Positions 25,913 through 32,933 of a DNA stretch of 64,000 nucleotides are shown here, in pieces (position 1 is the first letter of the stretch; each line of letters starts with the position of its first letter). The DNA is from a bacterium (GTDB lineage Bacteria > Desulfobacterota > DSWW01). Both the position numbers and the translations under genes were made by a program. The DNA is taken from contig JANQFG010000158.1 in assembly GCA_028277985.1 (NCBI GenBank), forward strand, positions 1 to 64,000. The letters run 5' to 3'. The notes under the pieces were generated by a model. It was not told the DNA's origin, did not search any database, and saw nothing but the letters and a program-made list of their open reading frames with translations.

Positions 25913-26857
25913 ATGGATCTCCGGAACGTGAGCAGGGACGACGCGACGTGGTCGGATCATCTCAGGGCCAGAAAGCTGACGAAGATCTGGAAGTTCTATG
26001 AGCATTTCAAGAAACAGGAAGCCTTGCCGGTTGACGAGCTTTTCACCGACTATGCAGTGTGGGTCATGAACGGACGGTGGACGGACCACGTGCCCTTTGC
26101 CGGCACGTACCAGGGGGCGCGGGCGATCGCAGGATTGTTCGAGGCGTACCACCAAGCTGTTGAGATCATCGAGTTCGAGCACGAATACGAGATCGTGGAC
26201 GGCTGTGAGATCGTCGTGCACTTCAATTTGGTGGCGAAGGCCCCGGCCACGGGCAAGACCTTTGACATGGAGTTCTTCGATCACTTCAAGGTGGATGAGA
26301 TCGGCAAGATCTTCTTCTGCCGGAGGTATTACGACACGTTCACGTTTACGCTTCCTTTCAAAGAGGAGGGGCCTGCTCACATCGTCGACGTGAAGACGAA
26401 TCGAAAGAATCACGAGATCAACCGGAATGCGAGATACGATACGGCAAGGCGGGTGTGGCAGATCTATGAGGATTTCTACGCAGGCAGGCTTGCAGAGGCA
26501 AAGGCGGCCATGAATCCGGGTTTCGAGGTGAGCTACAAGGGGCCGGGCCTCGAAACCGAGCACCCCCTGATCCCCTATCCGGGCAAGTATCATGGGGACT
26601 CGGGGGTTGACCGGTTCATGATCAACCTGGGTACCACGGCCACCATGGAGTACATCGACCGGTATTTCCTCGTAGAGGGCAACATTGTGGAGATCATCTT
26701 CTACGAAGACTGGACAGTGATCGAAAACGGCAGGATGTACTCAGTATATACCCTGAACAACTGGATCCTGGATGAAGAGGGGAAAGCGCTCGAGATGATG
26801 TGTTCCCCGGACACCTACGAGATCGCCAGGGCATACAATCCGGATCTCGAGTTCTAG
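25913..26857 (+). CDS. Tandem SnoaL/NTF2-like domain protein
   Basis: A 314-residue protein with two alpha+beta-cone domains. The first covers about residues 20-145 (WKFYEHFKKQ..., then DYAVWVMNGRW and FDHFKVDE) and the second about 175-305 (RVWQIYEDFYAGRL..., then FMINLGTTATMEYIDRYFLVEG). SnoaL-like proteins act as hydratases, cyclases or isomerases on polyketide-, steroid- or terpenoid-like small molecules. Duplication in one chain is uncommon. GGAGGGTGG at 25902 sets the ATG at 25913. The gene sits between the electron carrier and an SDR, suggesting an isomerase or dehydratase step on a hydrophobic intermediate. Confidence 0.65.
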   Translation: MDLRNVSRDDATWSDHLRARKLTKIWKFYEHFKKQEALPVDELFTDYAVWVMNGRWTDHVPFAGTYQGARAIAGLFEAYHQAVEIIEFEHEYEIVDGCEIVVHFNLVAKAPATGKTFDMEFFDHFKVDEIGKIFFCRRYYDTFTFTLPFKEEGPAHIVDVKTNRKNHEINRNARYDTARRVWQIYEDFYAGRLAEAKAAMNPGFEVSYKGPGLETEHPLIPYPGKYHGDSGVDRFMINLGTTATMEYIDRYFLVEGNIVEIIFYEDWTVIENGRMYSVYTLNNWILDEEGKALEMMCSPDTYEIARAYNPDLEF

Positions 26858-26912
26858 CCGGGCGCCGCAAGACAGTGCCCCGGTGCTGACAGCACTCAGG
26901 GAGGTGAAGACG

Positions 26913-27656
26913 GTGGAAGGTAAGGTCGTAATCGTGACCGGGGCCGGCAGCGGGATTGGACGGGCCGCCTCCCTTCTCTTTGCCGAGAAGGGGGCTCGCG
27001 TGGCCGTCGTGGACCTGGATCCGGCCGGCGGCGCTGAAACGGTCGAGCAGATCGAGCGCGGCAAGGGCGAGGCGATCCTGATCGAAGCGGATGTGTCTTC
27101 GACCGATCAGGTGCAGGCCATGGTCCGGAAGACCGTTGATGCCTTCGGGAGGCTGGACTATGCCTTCAACAATGCGGGTGTGGAGGCTGGACTCATTCCC
27201 CTCGACCAATACGCAGAGGAAGTGTGGGACCGCACCCTCTCGGTCAACTTGACCGGCGTCTGGTTGTGCATGAAATACGAGATCCCGGAAATGCTCAAAA
27301 CGGGTGGGGGCGCGATCGTGAACGCTTCCTCCGCCGCCGGCGTGATCGGTGTGCCTCAGCACTACGCGTACGTGGCCAGCAAGCACGGGGTCGTGGGGAT
27401 CACGAAATCGGCTGCCCTTGAGTTCGGCGGACAGGGCATTCGTGTCAACTGCGTGTGCCCGGGGATGATCGATACGCCGATGACCGAACGATTCGTTCCG
27501 GACGGGGCGCGGCCCATGCTGGAGGAGGGGCATGCTCTGAAGCGGTTCGGCACGGCCCAGGAGGTCGCCGAGACGGTGGTGTGGCTCTGCTCGGACGCAG
27601 CCTCCTTTGTCACGGGACACGCGATGCTGATAGACGGCGGCATTACCGCGCAATGA
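26913..27656 (+). CDS. Short-chain dehydrogenase/reductase
   Basis: A 247-residue classical SDR: TGAGSGIG cofactor loop near the N-terminus, NNAG in the middle, catalytic YVASK, and the PGMIDTPM segment. GTG at 26913 is chosen because it gives the canonical MEGKVVIVTG start with GGGAGGTGA just upstream; earlier GTGs add a non-homologous leader. Asp in VDLD after the second strand favours NAD(H). It would oxidise a secondary alcohol or reduce a ketone in the pathway. The last residues (MLIDGGITAQ) are those of FabG-type SDRs. Confidence 0.9.
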   Translation: MEGKVVIVTGAGSGIGRAASLLFAEKGARVAVVDLDPAGGAETVEQIERGKGEAILIEADVSSTDQVQAMVRKTVDAFGRLDYAFNNAGVEAGLIPLDQYAEEVWDRTLSVNLTGVWLCMKYEIPEMLKTGGGAIVNASSAAGVIGVPQHYAYVASKHGVVGITKSAALEFGGQGIRVNCVCPGMIDTPMTERFVPDGARPMLEEGHALKRFGTAQEVAETVVWLCSDAASFVTGHAMLIDGGITAQ

Positions 27657-27739
27657 GTTGGTTGATTCGAGACAAGAATTGAATGTATAGAGGGTGTACG
27701 GAAACACTGGGAACACAAACTGAACAAGGAGTGACGGTT

Positions 27740-28417
27740 ATGGCTACACGAATCGTGTCGATGGACCTGGGAAACACGAACTGCTTTGTCCTGCAGGACA
27801 AGGGAACGATCCTGATCGATGCAGGCGGCCCGAAACAGGGAAAGAAATTCAAGGCGGAGCTGGAAAAGGCCTCGATCAAGCCGGAGGACATCCAGCTCAT
27901 ACTGATTACCCACGGGCACTTCGATCACATCGGGTCGGCCGACGAGATCAAGAAGCTGACGGGTGCGAAGCTCGCCATGCACGAAGCGGACAAGGAGAAC
28001 CTGGAGAAGGGGTTGGCGCGGATTCCGCCCGGGGTGACGACTTGGGGCAAGGTCCTGCACGCGATCCTCTCGTTGTTCGAATCGATGATCAAGTTCCCGA
28101 CTTCTACCGTGGATATCGTCCTTGGGGCCGACGAGATGTCCCTGGAGGAATACGGCATCCAGGGCAAGGTGATCCCAACGCCCGGCCATTCCGCAGGCTC
28201 GGTGACCGTGCTGCTGGACACGGGTGAGGCCTTTGTGGGTGACATGTGCATGAATGGGCCTCCCATGCGCCTGGGACCCGGGCTGCCCGCCTTCGCGGTG
28301 GATCTGCCAGGTCTGAAAGCGAGCTGGAAGGCGCTGCTGGATCGAGGCGTGAAGACGATCCATCAGTCCCACGGCAAACCGGTGTCGGTGGAGGACATGT
28401 CCAAGGCTATCGCGTAG
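27740..28417 (+). CDS. Metallo-beta-lactamase fold hydrolase
   Basis: A 225-residue MBL-fold protein. The di-metal ligands are visible as THGHFDH, PTPGHSAGS, the bridging Asp in FVGDMCMN and the late His in HQSHGKP. Length fits glyoxalase II/lactonase-like hydrolases. It has no signal peptide, so it acts in the cytoplasm. The ribosome site AAGGAGTGACGG supports the ATG at 27740. In this pathway it could hydrolyse a thioester or open a lactone. No extra flavodiiron or RNA-processing domain is attached. Confidence 0.85.
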   Translation: MATRIVSMDLGNTNCFVLQDKGTILIDAGGPKQGKKFKAELEKASIKPEDIQLILITHGHFDHIGSADEIKKLTGAKLAMHEADKENLEKGLARIPPGVTTWGKVLHAILSLFESMIKFPTSTVDIVLGADEMSLEEYGIQGKVIPTPGHSAGSVTVLLDTGEAFVGDMCMNGPPMRLGPGLPAFAVDLPGLKASWKALLDRGVKTIHQSHGKPVSVEDMSKAIA

Positions 28418-28466
28418 AGGGAAAGGGGCTTTCGACCTCGTCGTGGTCCACCTAGGAGATCCAATC

Positions 28467-30413
28467 ATGGAACGCAAAGGCTATACAGGGAAGATCCTCC
28501 ATGTGGATCTAACGACCCGGAGCGTAAGAAAAGAGTCTATTGACCCGGACCTGGGCAAGAAGTTCCTGGGTGGCTGTGGGATGAACCTGCGGCTCGCCTC
28601 TGAATGGATTGCCCCGGGAACAGACCCCCTCTCCCCGGACAACCCCATTATCCTTGGCGTAGGGACTCTTGTCGGTCACACCCCGGGAGCGGCCAAGATC
28701 AGTTGCACTACCAAGCTGGCCCTTCCTGCTGCTGCAGACGGCCGGCATTACGTCACCACCGCCATGAGCGGCAGCCGAGGGTTCGGCCATGGGATGAAGC
28801 GGGCGGGGTATGACCACATTGTGATCACGGGAAGAGCCGAGGAACCTGTATACGTGGAGATCGTTGACGACGAGGTGAAGCTCCGTGACGCCCGGTTCCT
28901 CTGGGGAGAGATGGATATCTACGAAACCACGGACGCACTGAAGGAGGCGTATGGCAGGTGTGGCGTGATCGCCATTGGCAGGGCAGGGGAGACCCTGTGC
29001 AGATTCAGCATGGCGATTACGGATAAGAAGAGCACCCTGGGGCGTTCGGGTCTGGGAGCGGTCATGGGCGCCAAGAACCTGAAGGCCATTGTGGTCAAAG
29101 GTACGGGAGAGGCCAAGGTTGCGGACCGCCAGAGGCTCAAGGAGCTCGTCACGCGGATCCGGGATCAGTACCGGCAGGAGGTCAAGCCCCTTGGCGGCTT
29201 CTCGGACATGGAATGGAACATGATCACCAAGGAGAACATGAATCCCGGTGTGTGGAGCAAGGCTCGTTGGGAAGCCCTCTACGGTGAGGAGAAATACAAG
29301 CCCATCAAAGAGGACCTCTCCTGCACCACGTGCTGGATAGGATGCGGAGGTTCTCTCGAGGTCAAGGAAGGTCCCTTTCAGGGGGCGAGCTCCCGAACGG
29401 GTCTGTACCTCTGGGTGGCCATCATGGGGCAGAAGCTCGAGCTCGAGGATGTAGGTGCCTCTGTTCAGCTCTTCGGGCACATGAACCGATTGGGCCTTTG
29501 CACCGCAACCACCAGCAGTATCATCGACTGGATCACCCGGCGATTCGACCAGGGGGTGATCACCGAGGACAAGACCGGCGGGATGGTTCTAGAGCGGGAC
29601 CTGGATACATACCTTGAATTGACCGATATGATCGCGAATCGCAGGGATTTCGGCGACAGGCTTGCGGAAGGTTGGTTCGAGGCCTCGCAGTGGGTGGGGC
29701 TGGACGCGGAAGCCGATTATGTGGAGGGATCCGGGATTGCCAAGGGAACGGATTGCATCTATCCGGCTCGAGCCGCCAGACTGGATCCACAACGATTCAC
29801 CATGGGCGTCACGAGCCCCAGGGGAGGACATTCGGCCCAGGGAGCATCGGGCGCCTCTCTCCCCTTCACTCCGATCGAGCTCATAGCCGAAGCAGCGAAA
29901 CGCAACTCCACCTCCAGATACGATATGGACAGGATCTTTCAGCCAGTTCCCTACTATGGCGATTTCAATGCAGCCAGGCTAACGAAACACGTTGAAGACT
30001 TCAATTTCGTTCTCAACTCCCTGGGGACGTGCTTCATCTGGGGCGCGCTGCGCATGTACTCTCTGGACAGTCTCGCGGAGCTCTATTCGATTGTGACAGG
30101 GATGGAAATGAGCGCCGGTGAGCTGGAAGTTGCCGGGGAGAGAATCTTCAATCTCTACAAGGTCCTCAACGTCAGGGAAGGCTTCGACAGGGCCGATGAT
30201 GCCTTTCCCGAGGTGTGGCTGAAACCCTTGGAGACCCCGGACGGGGTGCAGCAGTTGACGGATTACTACGGAAAGCACGTCATCACGGCCGAGGATCTCG
30301 AGCACCTGCTGGATGATTACTACGACGAGCGGGGATGGGATGTCGAGAAAGGCATCCCAACCAGAGAGAAACTTTCCGACCTGGGGCTCGAGGAACTACT
30401 CAAGCCGGGGTAG
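28467..30413 (+). CDS. Aldehyde:ferredoxin oxidoreductase family protein, paralogue 2
   Basis: A 648-residue tungsten-pterin enzyme homologous along its length to the AOR at 10627: GYTGKILHVDLT start, FLGGCGMNLRL, GRSGLGAVMGAKNLKAI, cluster ligands C286-x2-C289-x3-C293, and a shared C-terminal segment LYKVLNVREGFDRADDAFPEVWL. Many substitutions near the pterin site suggest a different substrate. The start at 28467 follows GGAG with 9-base spacing. It is the last gene of the + strand cluster and is separated from the convergent cytochrome gene by an inverted pair of heptamer repeats. No ferredoxin gene is adjacent to this copy. Confidence 0.9.
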   Translation: MERKGYTGKILHVDLTTRSVRKESIDPDLGKKFLGGCGMNLRLASEWIAPGTDPLSPDNPIILGVGTLVGHTPGAAKISCTTKLALPAAADGRHYVTTAMSGSRGFGHGMKRAGYDHIVITGRAEEPVYVEIVDDEVKLRDARFLWGEMDIYETTDALKEAYGRCGVIAIGRAGETLCRFSMAITDKKSTLGRSGLGAVMGAKNLKAIVVKGTGEAKVADRQRLKELVTRIRDQYRQEVKPLGGFSDMEWNMITKENMNPGVWSKARWEALYGEEKYKPIKEDLSCTTCWIGCGGSLEVKEGPFQGASSRTGLYLWVAIMGQKLELEDVGASVQLFGHMNRLGLCTATTSSIIDWITRRFDQGVITEDKTGGMVLERDLDTYLELTDMIANRRDFGDRLAEGWFEASQWVGLDAEADYVEGSGIAKGTDCIYPARAARLDPQRFTMGVTSPRGGHSAQGASGASLPFTPIELIAEAAKRNSTSRYDMDRIFQPVPYYGDFNAARLTKHVEDFNFVLNSLGTCFIWGALRMYSLDSLAELYSIVTGMEMSAGELEVAGERIFNLYKVLNVREGFDRADDAFPEVWLKPLETPDGVQQLTDYYGKHVITAEDLEHLLDDYYDERGWDVEKGIPTREKLSDLGLEELLKPG

Positions 30414-30420
30414 AGCGACA

Positions 30421-30448
30421 GAGGGGTCAGGGAGCAGGGATCAGGCCC
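30421..30448 (+). repeat. Heptanucleotide G-rich repeat, locus 4 (4 units), left arm of an inverted pair
   Basis: Units GAGGGGT, CAGGGAG, CAGGGAT, CAGGCCC. The opposite-orientation locus at 30490-30521 is complementary to it, so the two can form a long hairpin between the convergent AOR and cytochrome genes. Confidence 0.85.
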
Positions 30449-30489
30449 AGCCACCCGCCGCTTGATCCGAAGAAAGGGGAGGGGTGTGA

Positions 30490-30521
30490 GGCCTGACCCC
30501 TGGTCCCTGCTCCCTGACCCC
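30490..30521 (-). repeat. Heptanucleotide repeat, locus 5 (inverted), right arm
   Basis: Read on the - strand the units are AGGGGT, CAGGGAG, CAGGGAC, CAGGGGT, CAGGCC. With locus 4 it encloses a 41-bp loop. It ends 18 bases before the stop codon of the - strand cytochrome gene, so the hairpin could terminate transcription from both sides. Confidence 0.83.
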
Positions 30522-30539
30522 TTTTCCGCTTCGGAGCGG

Positions 30540-32147
30540 CTACCGCCGCTTCTTCTTGGTACGGAGCTGCCCATCCAGGGCCCGGATCTCCTCGAGCGAG
30601 TGCTGCAGCTCGAGCAGGCCGTACCAGAGGGCGTAGTCCGGATTGAAATGGAAGCCTCCCTGGAACGCGCCCATCCGATGCTTCATGAACATGAGGTAGA
30701 GCTTCTGCTCGATCGATGTGGGCGCGTCGTGGACGGCGAAGAAGTCGGGAAAATCGTATGGGTAGTTCCACGGCTTGGCCACCAGGCCGTCTTCATAGAG
30801 AGCGGAGACGATTCGAATCGCCTCGGCCAGAAGAAGATCGGCTTCCATGACCAAACGGTCGCCGTTCTCGAACATCTGATCCACGAAGACTGCCGGATGA
30901 CAATCGAGACATGTCTTCGCCATCTTGTCGCGCTCCTTCTGCCAGTCCTCCTGCGTGAGGCGCGCGAGATCCAGTTCCTCGATCAGCTTGTACCTCTCCG
31001 TTGGCTTGCCTTGAGGGTCGAGCATTCCGATGGACTGCATGATCGTCTTCCGGGCCTCGGCCCAGGCCTTGTCCTCTGGCATGGGCATCCGAATGGCCAG
31101 GAAGCCCCACGCGGTGCGCACCCCGTGGTCCCCACCCTTCATATGACAATCCTGGCAGGTCGGGGCCCGTGTGTCTTCCGGCAGCGTGCCCTCCCGCTTC
31201 AGAGCATTCCGAATCCCGTGCTTCGATGAGGAGTAGATCTCCCACATGGGCTGGTCGAAACCGCGGTGGCAGACCCTGCAGGTCTGCGGCTGCAGGGCCT
31301 CTTCCACGGAAAAGGAGTGACGGGTATGGCAGATGTCGCACGAGGCGATCCCGAAGCCGGCACCCCGCTTCCTCAGCTCCCGGATCTCCTTCGGTTCCTT
31401 GAACCCGATCTTGTGGCAGCTATCGCATCCCTTGATTCCCTCGATAAAGGCCATGGGCTGCCAGTGCGCCGAAGGGAGGGCCTGGACAGCCTTCCAGGCC
31501 TTCGAGTGCTTTCCTTTTGCGAACTGTTTGCCCTGAGCCTCGTGACACATGATGCAAAGCTCCGGCTTCACCGTGGCCGCCTTGTCCACATCCTTGTCCG
31601 ACATGTGCTCCACGCCGTGGCACATCAGACAGCTCACCATGTTGGTGCTGTGTTTGCTCCGCTTCCATTCGGAAACGACAAAGGGTGTGACCTTTTCGTG
31701 GCAGTCCACGCATCCCTGCACGATATCGGGCAGCTCACTGTCCTTCTCTTCGTACGGGAACTCGGCTCGCTCCCACTCTCTCCATCCCCCCTTGAGGGCG
31801 TACACCTTGGGGTAACCATTCTTCATGAACATCCGTGCCACACGGGCACTGGTCGACTCGGTCGGTCAGGCTCAGTAGAAAACGATTGTTTTGTCCTTTG
31901 GATACTTGTTCATCCATGTGGACGGGACGGTCGGGTTCTCGTGCGCCGCCCCCGGAATCTTCCGGTTGCTGAATCGCCACTGCTCATCGAGCCTTATATC
32001 GATGACGACCAGATCTTTACTGCCCAGCATCGGCTTGAGCTGCTCTTTGGTCATAATCGAGGCCTTTACGGTGGTCGGTGTCTCGTCGGCACCGATCAGG
32101 AGCAGGCCCAGAAACGCCGTTAGAATTGCAAGCGTAGCGGTTCTCAT
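30540..32147 (-). CDS. Probable selenoprotein: rhodanese domain fused to an octaheme HAO-like cytochrome c, with two in-frame UGA (Sec92, Sec94)
   Basis: One - strand frame of 536 codons with two internal TGA codons, at 31874-31872 (codon 92) and 31868-31866 (codon 94), and no other stop. It starts with a signal peptide (MRTATLAILTAF...), then a rhodanese domain: DLVVIDIR, then KTIVFY-U-A-U-P with TESTSARVARMF and ALKGGWREW after it. Related rhodaneses have Cys at the U positions, the first being the sulfur-carrying residue. Eight CxxCH heme sites follow, at about residues 146, 173, 198, 241, 270, 290, 331 and 413, with the spacing of the hydroxylamine-oxidoreductase/octaheme family. A SECIS-like hairpin lies 13 bases after the second UGA. 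The protein would be periplasmic. Without Sec insertion only a 91-residue rhodanese fragment is made. A pseudogene with two stops is the alternative. Confidence 0.8.
31833..31852 (-). promoter_or_regulatory. Putative bacterial SECIS hairpin
   Basis: On the - strand the sequence CCAGTGCCCGTGTGGCACGG folds as CC, bulged A, GTGCC, five-base loop CGTGT, GGCAC, GG. It begins 13 bases after the second UGA; in E. coli fdhF the corresponding stem begins 11 bases after its UGA. The loop has the GU expected for SelB recognition and there is a bulged base in the stem. Whether it serves both UGA codons is unknown. Confidence 0.65.
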
Positions 32148-32273
32148 GAAACCCCCTCTCCACTTTTGGAATCTAAGGGTCTAAGGCAATAGAAATTGAA
32201 CCATACCCATCAACTATAGGCACGCTGCAACGCACGAGTCAAGCCGGAGTTCGGACCGAACGAAGCGGATCCC

Positions 32274-32302
32274 TTGACTCAAAGGAAATTATGTTATAGG
32301 GT
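32274..32302 (+). promoter_or_regulatory. Candidate sigma-70 promoter for the cupredoxin-like gene
   Basis: TTGACT at 32274-32279, 17-base spacer, TAGGGT at 32297-32302, in the divergent region between the selenocytochrome gene and the cupredoxin-like gene. The -35 is good; the -10 matches only the key T, A and T positions. Confidence 0.4.
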
Positions 32303-32363
32303 CCTTGTGACTCGAAGACACATTGTTTTAAGCTTCAATAATCTTAACGAAGGGGGAGAGATC

Positions 32364-32819
32364 ATGCAGAAGCGAGTCGTAGTCGTAACAGCCTTGTTCT
32401 TCCTGTTGTCCACCATGCTGGTCCTGGTCGATCGCCAGCCGACCGACGCAGAGGAGAGCCAGCTCGTGAGGATTTTCGGTGGTGTCGCTACTGGGTCGGG
32501 AGAATTGAAGAAGCCGATCCGGCTGGAGCCGCCCACCATGACCATTTCCAAGGGCGGTGTCGTGGTCTGGATGAACTGGGCGCGAAGCGTCGAATGTGTC
32601 CAGGTGTCCTTTGAAGACGGCAAGAAGTGTGACGACGTGACGGATGCTCCCACCGGTTTCGAAATGGCGGACGGATGTTACGTGACGAGCTGGATCACCT
32701 TCGGCGGAACCTCCAGCCTCCGGTTCAACGAACCTGGTACGTACGTCTACACGGTAGAGGCGAAGACCGGCGGCGAAACCCGAAAAGAGACCGGGAAGAT
32801 CCTCGTAAGGGCCGACTGA
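32364..32819 (+). CDS. Exported cupredoxin-fold protein lacking copper ligands
   Basis: A 151-residue protein with an N-terminal hydrophobic signal or anchor (residues 5-24) and a cupredoxin-like beta sandwich: PPTMTISKGGVVVWMNWA in the middle and SLRFNEPGTYVYTVEA at the end, the usual 'carbohydrate-binding' cupredoxin turn. There is no histidine anywhere in the protein, so a type 1 copper site is impossible; three cysteines (C78, C89, C105) could form a disulfide. GGGGGAGAG sets the ATG at 32364. It is divergent from the selenocytochrome gene and may be regulated with it, perhaps as a structural or binding partner in the periplasm. Confidence 0.65.
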   Translation: MQKRVVVVTALFFLLSTMLVLVDRQPTDAEESQLVRIFGGVATGSGELKKPIRLEPPTMTISKGGVVVWMNWARSVECVQVSFEDGKKCDDVTDAPTGFEMADGCYVTSWITFGGTSSLRFNEPGTYVYTVEAKTGGETRKETGKILVRAD

Positions 32820-32867
32820 TGTTCCAGACTGCCTAGTGGTTGTCCGGACCAGAATCCTTTGAACGCG

Positions 32868-32899
32868 CCGGGGCCTCGCCATATCTCGGGAGGCCCCGG
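32868..32899 (+). terminator. Strong GC hairpin after the cupredoxin-like gene
   Basis: CCGGGGCCTC (32868-32877) pairs perfectly with GAGGCCCCGG (32890-32899) around a 12-base loop, 48 bases after the stop codon. No U-tract follows, so it may be a weak or Rho-assisted terminator or an mRNA stabiliser. Confidence 0.5.
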
Positions 32900-32933
32900 C
32901 CGACTGTATCACCCCCAATAAGATCCCTTCCGA

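Noticed and set aside
30540..32147. Reading the rhodanese and the cytochrome as two genes or as a pseudogene with two nonsense mutations
   Set aside because: Both interruptions are UGA, both fall on cysteine positions of the rhodanese core, the phase is kept, the rest is intact and a SECIS-like hairpin follows. Selenocysteine explains all of this at once.
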